Counted from the first letter of the stretch, positions 36,077 to 47,927 are shown. The stretch is DNA of 64,000 bases from Solen grandis (GCA_021229015.1 CM037783.1:27100154-27164153); one strand, 5' to 3'. Numbers and translations: made by a program. The notes: a model not told the origin generated them from the sequence alone.

Positions 36077-39014
36077 TAGCTCACCTGAGCACTTGTGCTC
36101 GGGTGGGCTTTTGTGATCGCCTTTTGTCCGTCGTACGTTGTCAGTTGTCCGTCGTCAACAATTGCTTGTGAACAATCTAGAGGCCACAGTTTTGGCCCTC
36201 TTCAAAAATTTAGGTCACCAGGTCAAATCTTATAAAAAACGTTGTGAACAGTCTACAGGCCTCAGTTTTGGCCCAATCTTCAGGAAACTTGGTCAGGATG
36301 TTTGTCTACATGATATCTCGGATGAGTTCGAAATTGGGTCATGTGGGGTCAAAAACTAGGTCACCAGGTCAAATCTTAGAAAAACCTTGTGAACACTCTA
36401 CAGGACACAGTTTTAACCCAATTTTCATGAAACTTGGTCAAATGTTTGTTAACATAATATCTCAGATGAGTACGAAATTGGGTCATGTGGAGTCAAAAAC
36501 TAGGTCACCAGGTCAAATCTTATAAAAAACGTTGTGAACAGTCTACAGGCCACAGTTTTGACCCAATCTTCAGGAAACTTGGTCAGGATGTTTGTCTACA
36601 TGATATCTCGGATGAGTTCGAAATTGGGTCATGTGGGGTCAAAAACTAGGTCACCAGGTCAAATCTTAGAGAAACCTTGTGAACACTCTACAGGCCACAG
36701 TTTTAACCCAATCTTCATGAAACTTGGTCAGGATATTTGTCTGCATGATATCTCGGATGAGTTCGAAATTGGGTCATGTGGGGTCAAAAACTAGGTCACC
36801 AGGTCAAATCTAAGAAAAACCTTGTGAACTATCTAGAGGTCACATGTTTTAGCCCAATCTTCATATAAATTGTGTCAGGATATTTGTTTACATGATATCT
36901 CGGATGAGTTTGAAATTGGGTCATGTGGGGTCAAAAACTAGGTCACCAGGTCAAATCTTAGAAAAACCTTGTGAACACTCTACAGGACACAGTTTTAACC
37001 CAATTTTCATGAAACTTGGTCAGAATGTTTGTTAACATAATATCTCAGATGAGTACGAAATTGGGTCATGTGGAGTCAAAAACTAGGTCACCAGGTCAAA
37101 TCTTATAAAAAAAACTTGGTCAGGATGTTTGTCTACATGATATCTCGGATGAGTTCGAAATTGGGTCATGTGGGGTCAAAAACTAGGTCACCAGGTCAAA
37201 TCTTAGAGAAACCTTGTGAACACTCTACAGGCCACAGTTTTAACCCAATCTTCATGAAACTTGGTCAGGATATTTGTCTGCATGATATCTCGGATGAGTT
37301 CGAAATTGGGTCATGTGGGGTCAAAAACTAGGTCACCAGGTTAAATCTTAGAAAAACCTTGTGAACACTCTACAGGCCACAGTTTTAACCCATTTCATGA
37401 AACTTGGTCAGAATGTTTGTCCTAACATAATCTCGATGAGTATCGAAATTGGGTCATGTGGAGTCAAAAACTAGGTCACCAGGTCAAATCTTATAAAAAC
37501 TTGTGAACAGTCTACAGGCCCAGTTTTGGCCCAATCTTCAGAAACTTGGTCAGGATGTTTGTCTACATGATATCTCGGATGAGTTCGAAATTGGTCATGT
37601 GGGTCAAAAACTAGGTCACCAGGTCAAATCTTAGAAAACCTTGTGAACACTCTACAGGCCACAGTTTTAGCCCAATCTACATAAACTTGGTCAGGATTTT
37701 GTCTGCATGATATCTCGGATGAGTTCGAAATTGGTCATGTGGGGTCAAAAATAGGTCACCAGGTAAATCTTAGAAAACCTTGTGAACACTCTAGAGCCAC
37801 ATTTTCCAATCTTCATGAAACTTGGTCAGGATGTTTGTCTACATGATATCTCGGATGAGTTAGAAAATGGGTAATGTGGGTCAAAACTAGGTCACCAGGT
37901 CAAATCTAAGAAAAACCTTGTGAACTCTCTAGAGGTCACATGTTTTAGCCCAATCTTCATAAAATTGTGTCAGGATATTTGTTTACATGATATCTCGGAT
38001 GAGTTTGAAATTGGGTCATGTGGGGTCAAAAACTAGGTCACCAGGTCAAATCTTAGAAAAACCTTGTGAACACTCTACAGGACCACAGTTTTAACCCAAT
38101 TTCATGAAACTTGGTCAAATTTTGTTAACATAATATCTCGATGAGTACGAAATTGGGTCATGTGGAGTCAAAAACTAGGTCACCAGGTCAAATCTTATAA
38201 AAAACTTGTGAACAGTCTACAGGCCACAGTTTTGACCCATCTTCAGGAAACTTGGTCAGAATGTTTGTTAACATAATATCTCAGATGAGTACGAAATTGG
38301 GTCATGTGGAGTCAAAAACTAGGTCACCAGGTCAAATCTTATAAAAAACGTTGTGAACAGTCTACAGGCCTCAGTTTTGGCCCAATCTTCAGGAAACTTG
38401 GTCAGGATGTTTGTCTACATGATATCTCGGATGAGTTCGAAATTGGGTCATGTGGGGTCAAAAACTAGGTCACCAGGTTAAATCTTAGAGAAACCTTGTG
38501 AACACTCTACAGGCCACAGTTTTAACCCAATCTACATGAAACTTGGTCAGGATGTTTGTCTACATGATATCTCGGATGAGTTAGAAAATGGGTAATGTGG
38601 GATCAAAAGCTAGGTCACCAGGTCAAATCTAAGAAAAACCTTGTGAACTCTCTAGAGGCCACAGGTTTTAGCCCAATCTTCAATAGATTTGGCCAGGATG
38701 TTTGTCTAATTGATATACTGGATGAGTTCGAACATGAGTCACATGAGGTCAAAAACTAGGTCACCAGGTCAAATCTTAGAAAAATCTTGTGAACACTCTA
38801 GAGGCCTACATTTTTGTCCCAGTCTTCATTAAACTTGATATGAATGATGACTGCATGAATTCCCAGTTGAGTGCAAATTCTGGTAGGATCAATATGTAGG
38901 TCACTTAGTCAAATGTTAGAAAAAAACACTTTATATGCCAGATTTTTTGTCATTATGCCTTACACAGCCATCTTACTCAGGTGAGCGACACAGGGCCATC
39001 TTGGCCCTCTTGTT
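36077..39014 (+). mobile_element. Pearl-like Helentron, about 19 core units of 145 bp
   Basis: It has the same termini as 16534-17984: 5' hairpin AGCTCACCTGAGCAC/GTGCTCGGGTGGGCT at 36078, and 3' CTCAGGTGAGC with GGGCCA/TGGCCC hairpin and CTCTTGTT ending at 39014. The array has about 19 units against eight, so copy number differs widely. Most units keep AGGTCACCAGGTCA. Units between about 37385 and 38260 show many single-base deletions not seen in neighbouring units, which looks like consensus error. The flanks match an empty paralogous site near 35685-35710. Confidence 0.85.
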
Positions 39015-39137
39015 TAAAATTGGACATCATATAAGGAAGTTAGATGAGGAATAGAAATTAATTTATACCATTCTTTCATGCACTTCTGCAGTTAGTCCTG
39101 ATCACTTGATTGCTTTTTTCTAAGAAACTATTAATTC

Positions 39138-39898
39138 TAGCTTACCTGAGCACATGTGCTCAAGATGAGCTATAAGAATCGATGAATGTCCATTGTCCGT
39201 CCGTCTGTCCGTCCGTCGTCCACAATTAGATTGTTTGCACTCTAGCATCTTTATTTCTTAAGTAATCATCTTCAAACTTTATAACAATGTTTATTACCAT
39301 AAAATCTTGGTCAAGTTCGATTATGGCTGATATCGGCTCATAAGGTCATGAGTTATGCTCCTTTAAATATTAAAAAATGCCAATTTTTAGTTTGTTTGCA
39401 CCCTAGCATCTTCATTTCTAAAGAATCATCTTCAAACTCTATGACAATGTTTATAGCCATATTCTTTTGGATAGGTTCGATTATGGCTGATATCTGTCAA
39501 TTTGGTCAGGATTTATGCCCCTTTTGATATAGGAAAATGTAATATTTCACTTTATTTACACTCTAGCATCTTCATTTCTGAAGTAATCATCTTCAATCTT
39601 TAGAACAATGTTTATAGCCATATTCTTTCTGCCAAATTCGATAATAATACTGACATCTGCCAATTAGATCAGGAGTTACGCCCCTTTTGATGTTTAAATT
39701 TGTGTGTTTTAAGCCATAATTTTTCATTAAAATTTGACTTCAAATTTCGACAACAGGCTCTTTTTTGTTCGTGGAATTATAAATAATCTGATGGATTATG
39801 TCTTCAGTACAACTATGCTATAATTTCGTAACTTGTACAGGCAATGAAAGCAGTTTTTCTAAGGTGAGAGTCTTTAGGGCCACCTTGGCCCTCTTGTT
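39138..39898 (+). mobile_element. Pearl-like Helentron, three 160-bp core units
   Basis: The 5' hairpin is AGCTTACCTGAGCACATGTGCTCAAGATGAGCT. GTCCGTCCGTCTGTCCGTCC is the GTCY proto-microsatellite. Core units start at 39231, 39392 and 39552 (161 and 160 bp). The end is CTAAGGTGAGAG, hairpin AGGGCCACCTTGGCCCT and CTCTTGTT. At 761 bp it closely matches the published plan of oyster pearl elements. The paralogous segment at 35815-35850 lacks it, with the junction inside a T-run. Confidence 0.85.
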
Positions 39899-40741
39899 GA
39901 AAATATCATAAAGAACAATATTTTTATCATGATGCTATGCGGTTCTAATGCTATGCAGATCTTAATGATCAGTCTATTAATTATTAAGTTATTTGTCGAA
40001 TGGTAGTAGTTGACATGAATATCTTTTTGCCGATTTTTGCCTTTTTGGGGGGAGAAATAAATTTATATATCGCAAAAACAGATAGGTTTAAACATAAAGT
40101 AAGTAAGTAAGTTTGAATTCAGAAGACCTTTCTAACGGTACCTGGGTTTTTAAAATCGGACATCATATAAGGAAGTTGCATGAAAGTAAGAATTTCTGGA
40201 AAAAAAAAGTCGATTCTGCAGTTGATCCAACATATTATTCTAAATTTTATTTCTGTTACATTAAAGGTCAAATGTGAAACAGTAATTTATTTTAATGCTC
40301 TGTGCCCCCTTCAACTGAACAAGAAACTTCAATGAAGATATGAGAAATGAATATTTCGTAGAAAAGGAATCTTGTATACCTTTTTAGCATGTTAAGAGGA
40401 CTAGTGATACTTAATTCCCTTGCAGAACACGAAGATTGAGTATTATTGTAGTTATATTAAAGATGGTTCTGGAATAATTAGCATTATGAAATTATAACTG
40501 AAAACAAAGCCACATATTCCGTTTTGAATGCAATGGCTTTAAAATTTAAATTATGTTATATGACATCACAGAATTCCTCTGCTATTTATTTATGTTTGCA
40601 CTCTACAGCTGTCAATTCGGGACGGTTTTTCTTCAATTTTTGAAGATGGTGTATTTCAGAAAACTAAATAAGTATGATCAGGTTTGACATGGTTTGCAGT
40701 GCAGAAAGCCCTTTCTTTTGTCCAGAACAAAAGAAGTCTAG

Positions 40742-41644
40742 TGTTTTTTTTCTTATTATTATTATTCTACTTTTTTTCTTCCTTTTGAGGTTCAAATTAA
40801 AACAGGTTACCGACAAGGCAGCAGCATGAAATTTTAACAGTATGCACAGTGACTTTGGCGCTTTTGATTGCAGCATTTCTTTTCTTCATGTGATGTCACG
40901 TGACCTCAGGGTTGAAAAAAGCTACCAAAGCTTGTACGCGCTCTACAGCCGTCATTTCTTGACCAATTGAATTGATATTTTCACAGAATGTATGGATTGA
41001 GACTTAGTTGTGCAGGATTATATACATTTTGCAACATTCAAAAAGACCAAGGATCTATGGCTGAACCAAGTTTCGAACTTTGGACCTTAAAAGTATTACG
41101 AAGCTATCAGATAAGCTAGAAACTTAAAATTTGGACAGAACATGTGTCTTAACAATTTCTTACAGCTCTGAAAAGACTGACGTCGTATGACGTAAAATGA
41201 CGTCATGACGCGTTAACAAACTTTTAATCCAAAATGAAGGGTTTTTTAGGCCTACATACCTTAACTTTCGACCGTTTTGCATAACATTTTCACTGAATGT
41301 GCAACATAGAATCTCATTTACCTTAGTCACTTCTGTTTCCGGAAAATCGTAAAGGTCAAGCTCATATGTCAGTTATTGGTGTTTTTATTCGGCAAGGTGT
41401 ATCTCAAAAACGAACAAAATTCTACCTGGACACTGTGGTAAAATATGTAGTGATTTGAAAGACCTTTCAGGTGATATTTAGTTTTTGAAGATCGGGGTTG
41501 AATTGGTTGAGTTATGGCAGAAAGGCGAAAAGTGTACTTTTAACGAAATTGAAACGCTGTAGTTTCATGAACTTTGAGTAAAAAATTATGATTTCTTCAA
41601 GATTAACATTTAGAGCTTTCTTGCAATACCAAGTTTAGTAATAC
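40742..41644 (+). mobile_element. Fragment of the CRE/GCAGAAAGTCCT Helentron family
   Basis: It repeats the start of the 34438 block (TTATTATTATTCTACTTTTT, CTTCATGTGATGTCACGTGAC, GACGTCGTATGACG) and the TTTCCGGAAAATCGTAAAGG to TCTCAAAAACGAAC segment. No 3' terminus is present, so it is cut or overrun by the next element. Confidence 0.55.
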
Positions 41645-42117
41645 GCCCTTATTTTGATAAGGCGCTTGTCCATCTGTCCATCCGTTAGCCATATCAATGT
41701 CCGCTCAATAACTTGATAACTAATATGTGTGCTGTCTTCATACGTAGATGAAAGGTTGACATGGATAGTAGATTATCAATATTGATTTTGAGGTCATTAT
41801 GTCAAAGGTCAAGGTCACGTTGACACTTAGTGTAAAGTCCTTGTCCGCACAATAAATTGAGAAGGAATAAGCATAGATTTTTGAAATTGGTAGGGAAATT
41901 GCCCATTGTCAGTTGAAGACCCTTATTGATTTTTATGTCATTCGATCAAAAGTCAAGGTCACGGTGACATTTAATATAAAAATCCTTGTCCGCTGAATTC
42001 ATTGAGAATGAATAATCCTAAGTTTGTGAAACTTATTAGGGACATTGTCAATGTCCACTTCAAGATCTTTTTTTTAAATTTTCAAGTCATTTGGTCAAAG
42101 GTCAGGATCAAAGTGAC
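41645..42117 (+). mobile_element. Third pearl-like subfamily, truncated, 145-bp units
   Basis: CGCCCTTATTTTGATAAGGCG forms a 5' hairpin, followed by GTCCATCTGTCCATCCG (GTCY-like). Core units start at 41701, 41845 and 41990. Two units carry GGTCAAGGTCAC, an extended nuclear-receptor half-site (TCAAGGTCA). The 3' hairpin is absent; the SINE at 42338 lies downstream. Confidence 0.6.
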
Positions 42118-42337
42118 ACAGAGATAGTAGTTTCAGAAGCGACATGTGTTCTTATGAGTTTTAATGCTACAGGTAGATACATTTGTTCATTACTGTAACA
42201 GATATACATTAGTTGCAACAGTAGAGACCAGACAGTTATTATTTTGGTAGCAGAAGTAGTAGTTGTTTGTTTGCTTGGGATGAACGTCCTTGCGATCATA
42301 GCACATTTTAGTATAATGGGGACTTTTGCCAACATGA

Positions 42338-42590
42338 GAGATATATAGTGCTGCCTCACTCCGACATTATGTCGTAAAAAATAATTGGTTTGATACTACA
42401 CAAAGTCACATTATCCTAACACTAGGTCAACCAGTCCTGGAACTCGCTTAAATGTGCTGGGGGCCAAGCGAAATGGGGATATACCAGTATGTACCATTGG
42501 TACCACTGTGGTATGTCGAATCCACGATCCCAGTTACGGAACGGGTGCTTTGCTCTAACCACTCCGTCACTCAGTTGGACCGTTTGTCGT
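42338..42590 (-). mobile_element. Old tRNA-headed SINE, minus strand
   Basis: On the minus strand, CTGAGTGACGGAGTGGTTAG and GTGGATTCGACATACC are the head boxes. CTGGTTGACCTAGTGTTAGG and GTGCTGCCTCACTCC (plus) match the body. Diverged copy of the 32606 family. Confidence 0.7.
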
Positions 42591-42712
42591 TGAAGTAGAA
42601 ACAGTTTTTTTTTTGTAGCTTTGATTAATTCGGCTGTAATTACTGTTTTATTATTGTTTTCCTTGAACTTGAAATAATAGCATTGAAAAACAAACTTGGT
42701 CAAGCCCAATGC

Positions 42713-42797
42713 TACGGTGGCATGGACGGTATTTTTCTTATATTGCGTGGCGACGAAATATAAAAAATATCTTCCGTGTCTGTTTTAAGCCACCGTA
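42713..42797. repeat. 85-bp hairpin, MITE-like
   Basis: TACGGTGGC at 42713-42721 pairs with GCCACCGTA at 42789-42797. Internal words GACGGTATTTTT and AAAAATATCTTCCGTGTC extend the stem imperfectly. Confidence 0.5.
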
Positions 42798-43104
42798 CAT
42801 TACAGAACATAAAAGTGTTCGTTTTATTTTATAACCGTGCTTTCACCAAACGTTTTCCTAGTGCACCGCAGCACGAAGTTTTTAATTCGACGCTGTTAAC
42901 ATCGATTGCATTTTAGATAATGCATACCCTACACTGGTGTTATAGATATAAGATTATGATGTATTTTGTCTAAAAAATATTCTACATTGGTTACCGCGCA
43001 TACTGGATTATGAAATTATGTTAGATGTTTTTCAATTCGGCAATGATTGCCAAATCAAAGAAATACACATATGCTTTATTGTATACGCCCAGTGTAACGA
43101 AGTA

Positions 43105-43475
43105 AAGTGACCCCCATAGAATAATGACCCCCGGTCATAACTTTTCAGAAAAAGTGACCCCCTTTCTATAAAATACTGACACCCTTCTTTAAGAGTAGTA
43201 ACTCCCTCGATGATATCAAAATTACCCTCGATGAAATCTATAAGATAATTGACTCGGGTCATCATTCTTCTCCTGCATCGATATGCATCAGATATTGATC
43301 CCGGTCATTATTCTTCAGAAATTGTGACCCCCCTTTGACGATATATATCAGATATTGGCCCGGGTCATTATTCTTTGGAAAAAGTGAACCCCCCCCCCCC
43401 CCCCCTACGTGATATGATATGTGTAAGATATCGACCCCGGTCATTATTCATCAGAAATTGTGATCCCTGAATCTC
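43105..43475. repeat. Minisatellite of about 60 bp, GACCCCGGTCATTATTC
   Basis: Five to six units share GACCCCGGTCATTATTCTTC, AGAAATTGTGACCCCC and GATATATATCAGATATTG. A poly-C run at 43388-43406 interrupts one unit. Confidence 0.7.
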
Positions 43476-43484
43476 ACCCCCGAC

Positions 43485-44676
43485 CACAGGGACTTGCTCC
43501 CACACACACACACACACACCACACACACACACTGTACATACACTATCAACAAGGGTGGACATCTTTTCAGGGGTCGACTCGCTTCAACTCCGTTTTTTCA
43601 AATCATTCAAAAAAATCTATGAAGTTAACATACGGAATCACTCAAATATATATTTCTCTATCGAAATATACAAAATTGTCGTGAAAATAATCCTCCTTTG
43701 TATGTTTATTTGTTTGAAATATATGCGAATCCGAGAAAAGGACAACAACCTGGACCAGCAGCGCAGTACATTTCGGGATGATTCGGATTTTTACGCTGCG
43801 AAATTGGTCAGCGATATTGCGATTACTTTCCCGCAATCTGTCAAACCGTTAAATTTAAATTATTAAAGGGCTGACTATTCGGGCGTTGAAAGAAAAAAAA
43901 ACCCAGGCAGTATGGAGAAATCAGCTGTTTCTTGGTAATTTTCTTGTTGTAAAATAAATTATTTAAAGACTTAGATATAAATTCACTTGTTTGTGAGTGT
44001 GTGTTTTTAAATTGAAATAAATATCACAGGGATTTGAAGTTCAGTAGAATTTAGTATTCCGTATATATAAGAAAAAATATGGAGTAATATTATTTGCAGA
44101 ATTTTATTTTAAATTACTTAACTTCAAATCCCTGTGATATTTATTTCAATTTAAAAACACACACTCACAGACAAGTGAATTTATATCTAAGTCTTTAAAT
44201 AATTTATTTTACAACAAGGAAATTACCAAGAAACAGCTGATTTCTCCATACTGCCTGGGTTTTTTTTTCTTTCAACGCCCGAATAGTCAGCCCTTTAATA
44301 ATTTAAATTTAACGGTTTGACAGATTGCGGGAAAATAATCGCAATATCGCTGACCAATTTCGCAGCGTAAAAATCCGAATCATCCCGAAATGTACTGCGC
44401 TGCTGGTCCAGGTTGTTGTCCTTTTCTCGGATTCGCATATATTTCAAACAAATAAACATACAAAGGAGGATTATTTTCACGACAATTTTGTATATTTCGA
44501 TAGAGAAATATATATTTGAGTGATTCCGTATGTTAACTTCATAGATTTATTTGAATGATTTGAAAAAACGGAGTTGAAGCGAGTCGACCCCTGAAAAGAT
44601 GTCCACCCTTGTTGATAGTGTATGTACAGTGTGTGTGTGTGTGTGGTGTGTGTGTGTGTGGGAGCAAGTCCCTGTG
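43485..44676. repeat. Near-perfect palindrome, 556-bp arms, 80-bp spacer
   Basis: Arms 43485-44040 and 44121-44676 are reverse complements with only a few differences. Outer ends read CACAGGGACTTGCTCCC and GGGAGCAAGTCCCTGTG; inner ends read CACAGGGATTTGAAGT and ACTTCAAATCCCTGTG. The arms include (CA)n/(GT)n runs. Mirrored open frames in the arms have no recognised domain. No target duplication is seen. It may be a recent inverted duplication, a foldback element or an assembly/library artefact. Confidence 0.9.
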
Positions 44677-44715
44677 ATTGATGCCGACTCATCATGTTCT
44701 AAGGGCTCCCGACGG

Positions 44716-44872
44716 ACTGAAATGCCATTAAAACAAACATAGGGCTCATCTAGTCGCCATTACTCGCACTGAAATGCCATTAAAACAAACATAGGGCTCA
44801 TCTAGTCGCCATTACTCGCACTGAAATGCCATTAAAACAAACATAAGGCTCGTCTAGTCGCCATTGCTTTCT
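44716..44872. repeat. Three tandem copies of a 52-bp unit
   Basis: ACTGAAATGCCATTAAAAC starts at 44716, 44768 and 44820. The first two units are essentially identical. Confidence 0.85.
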
Positions 44873-45434
44873 TCAAACGACCAGGGTTGCCTACCTTTAA
44901 ATCATTAAGTGTCCCAGTTGCTGCCAAAACGAGGACAGATGTTTAGAAATGTTCTTTTGATTTTAAAGGAACTCGTTTATAGGTGGTCGTTGACTAAGAA
45001 TTTAATTTTTAACTATATGTGTGTATTGCGTCTATGAATGCCCATCTACAGACGCAATGTAACACATTGCAACCAAAATCGGTAATTTCCCCATTACAGA
45101 CAAAACCGTCACAAAAGGTATTGAATCTATAATTAGACCGATTAAACCTTTATTTAAATTCATTCACTTTTCCAGAATGCGCTAACTTCATATAGGATTA
45201 ACTTACGGAATCGCTGAACTAGTGAATATGTTGCGGAACGTGTCCTTCGGGGATATCGTATTCTAAATTTAACCGACAGATTTTTCTCAACCTTTCTTGT
45301 GCATTTAATTAAATGACATAATAGAATATAATGGAAATAATTTAGATATTCCCAGTAATAATAATAATAAACTGAAAAAAAAACTATTATATTAGAGACG
45401 GAACACTTATTGCTTTGATGAAAAACCAACTTAC

Positions 45435-45546
45435 CAAATTGGTAACTTCCAAACATTTTTCCGCAAAATACTCCAATATATCTTAAATCCAATAACAATA
45501 TAAAATACACTCTTTGAACATTTCTTAGTACGTCCTTAAAAGTCAT
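45435..45546 (-). CDS. Candidate exon on a duplicated segment, unknown
   Basis: ATG at 45546 (minus) opens 37 codons beginning MTFKDVLRNVQRVYF, ending at CAATTTG|GTAAGT, a consensus splice donor. The donor-containing stretch GGAAGTTACCAATTTGGTAAG recurs at about 45758-45780, in a segment without the ATG. The duplicated context suggests either duplicated exons or a repeat carrying a donor-like word. No domain is recognised. Confidence 0.2.
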
Positions 45547-45559
45547 TTTGACGTTGGTA

Positions 45560-45905
45560 AAAAGACTCGAAAGTTTTGCTTTTTATACGTCAATATGTTC
45601 TGATTTGTCTTAACATACACCATGTATTCTCTGTTAAACGAGAGTGGACAAGATCTTACAGGTTTATACATGACTTCGACTCCTTGTAAGGGCCCAGTAC
45701 CATTTATACGTCAATATTGGTTGACTTCAGCTATTGATCGCATTGATGAAAAATCAACTTACCAAATTGGTAACTTCCAAATCCAACCTTCCAGTCACAA
45801 TTCCAATATATATATGTTGCTTCTTAGTATCTTTTCTGCGCTAGAGTGGACATGAATGGTCAAGTTCATACACGCCTTCGTTGCTCCAGTACCATTTATA
45901 CGTCT
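45560..45905. repeat. Diverged duplication of the 45400-45560 region
   Basis: ACTTACCAAATTGGTAACTT, AGTACCATTTATACGTC and GAGTGGACA words occur twice each. It is a short local duplication with indels. Confidence 0.5.
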
Positions 45906-47895
45906 TGAGATCGGATTAAGATAGCCCCATAAAGGGTTTACGTTAATCCTTAGCTTTATCTAGGTAACGGATTAAATATTTCCTAGTTGCACGACTTTTA
46001 GAGGGAGTTAGAATAAGGGTTATAAAGCGATGTAGGTATCTATATATTCTGTTAAACTACGAATATTTGTAAGTGTAATACTTCAAAATAATCGGAATTC
46101 TTTAAACTTTAAAACCAATTTTTTAACAACAAAATAATAATAGAGCTTAAATCAGTTTTTCCTGTCTAGTGCAACCGTTTACGATATCGATTTTCACAAT
46201 TTTTATATCAATTGATAGATTTATCAAAATACTTCAAAATAAACCCTATGTTCTCGATTCGATTTTCAACCGTTATTGAGTTATGACGTAACAGCGATTT
46301 TTAAACCCAAATTTCAACTTTCTCAAAAGATCGTGTTTCATATACCGTTGGAAAGGTCTCATCATGCAGATTTCAAAAATGTATACTTTTATAGGGTTAT
46401 CTTTATTCGTTCGCGAGATATAAGCGTTTGAAAAATGTCACGTGACCGGAAAATGGCGTCAAATTCATATATTCTCCACAAAATATATTTAAGGCTATAT
46501 CTCAGTCATTTCTTGACCGATTTGCGTGATCCGGGTATCGATAGAAAGGTCTCACTTCAAGTTATGTTTTGAATTCAATGAACCGGAAGTGTATTGGTGA
46601 TATAACCGGAAATGACGTCATCACATATAAAATCTCTCTTCATAGACAACCGTCTGACTCGTTATTGGTCGTTCTCTCTCTCTTATACATACTAGATTCG
46701 GTAGATATGAAACACCCCCTCCTCCTCTCCCTCCCATCCTCCTGCAGGTTGGCCGCTTAATACAGGTAGCCGCTAATACAGGTTTATGTATATATAGTTT
46801 ATTTATAGTGTGTATCTTTCTAAATTTCGGAATAAGCACCATGTGTATGAAAGTCGCGTCTCTGCTTAATTTTGAGGCATTCGATATGATAATCAAGATT
46901 CGAATATAACGAGAAGATTGGAAAATATTTTTTCTCCTTAGTTAATGGATCTTTATGCGTCGTATCCCTCCGCAGTGTGGGCTTGACATTTAATGGTGAT
47001 CCTGTGATAAGCTTACAATAGCTCTCTTTCTCTGCCTCTCATAGTAGAATAAACGCATTAAAGATGCAATTGTCATTTTACTTGTTTGCTTTTGTAAAGG
47101 AATTATAGAGTAAAACTTTTGCAGTTTTTACACAACTAAAGGTAAATGAATCTTAAACGTGAGGTTTATAGGCTGGAAACATAAAATAATCTAAGTTATT
47201 GGATTTTGTTTATCATGATGATATTTAAATTAAAATCGGTTTAGTTGACGTAATTTTATAATGTTTTGCCAAGAACATAAAATGCAAGATATATTAATAA
47301 GAATTTAGGCTTATTAATTAAATCTAGATATGTCAGCCAATCTCTTTACTTTTCCCTTTCTACATAACATGTAAACAAAATAACCCCATAATGGTAAAAT
47401 AAAAATAAAATTAACAAAACACTTGCTTTTATTTCAATATATTTCATTACGTAATTTAAAAAGTACACCTGATGTTATGTACCTTCTAATTAATGTACAT
47501 GTATAACGTTTCTACATGTATAGTATTTTTTTTTTTTTTTTTTTTTTATATAAAGTGTGTAAAGTGTGGAGGTATTCACATAACACTCAAATACTTAAAT
47601 TTGTGAGAAAAAATATAGAAACGTTTATTTTTTTTATGGAATAAGAAATTCATTTGTCATTTTTGGTCATCCTAAAGATTACAGAGAATTTCTGATAATT
47701 TTTTTCACTTAAATGGACAAATTGACAAGATTCTTTTGTGAAGAGAATATACGTGCATATTTCATACTCGTCTACTAGACAGTTGATGTCTTAATAACTA
47801 GAGTTGTATTTTGTGTGTAGTTGAAATAAAGTGTAGTAAATGTAAATTGTTACTTTTCCTTTCATCGCCAAATCGAAAAGATAATACATATATAA

Positions 47896-47927
<32 letters not shown>

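Larger units (their letters stand above)
34438..40741 (+). mobile_element. Diverged Helentron-like block hosting two pearl-like insertions
   Basis: The block opens with ATTATTCTACTTTTTTCTTCC and a diverged CRE unit (34566, 34865). It contains at least three copies of a segment with AAAGGCCTTTCTAATGG, AAAATTGGACATC and TTTTTGCCGATTTTTGCC, and ends at 40701-40741 with GCAGAAAGCCC, a CTTTTGTCCAGAACAAAAG hairpin and CTAG. Pearl-like elements at 36077-39014 and 39138-39898 interrupt two of the copies. Confidence 0.55.

Noticed and set aside
36138..37331. Similar repeated frames in the larger array
   Set aside because: Same core-unit artefact, worsened by apparent single-base deletions.
21541..42117. 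Autonomous Helitron with Rep/helicase in the window
   Set aside because: No frame longer than about 130 codons and no helicase or Rep motifs were seen anywhere in the region.
43092..43480. G-quadruplex or telomere-like array
   Set aside because: The C-rich runs are irregular, single and embedded in a GACCCCGGTCATTATTC minisatellite; not telomeric.
43555..44480. Mirrored frames of 60-103 codons in the palindrome arms
   Set aside because: They mirror each other because the arms are reverse complements; no family or splice context.
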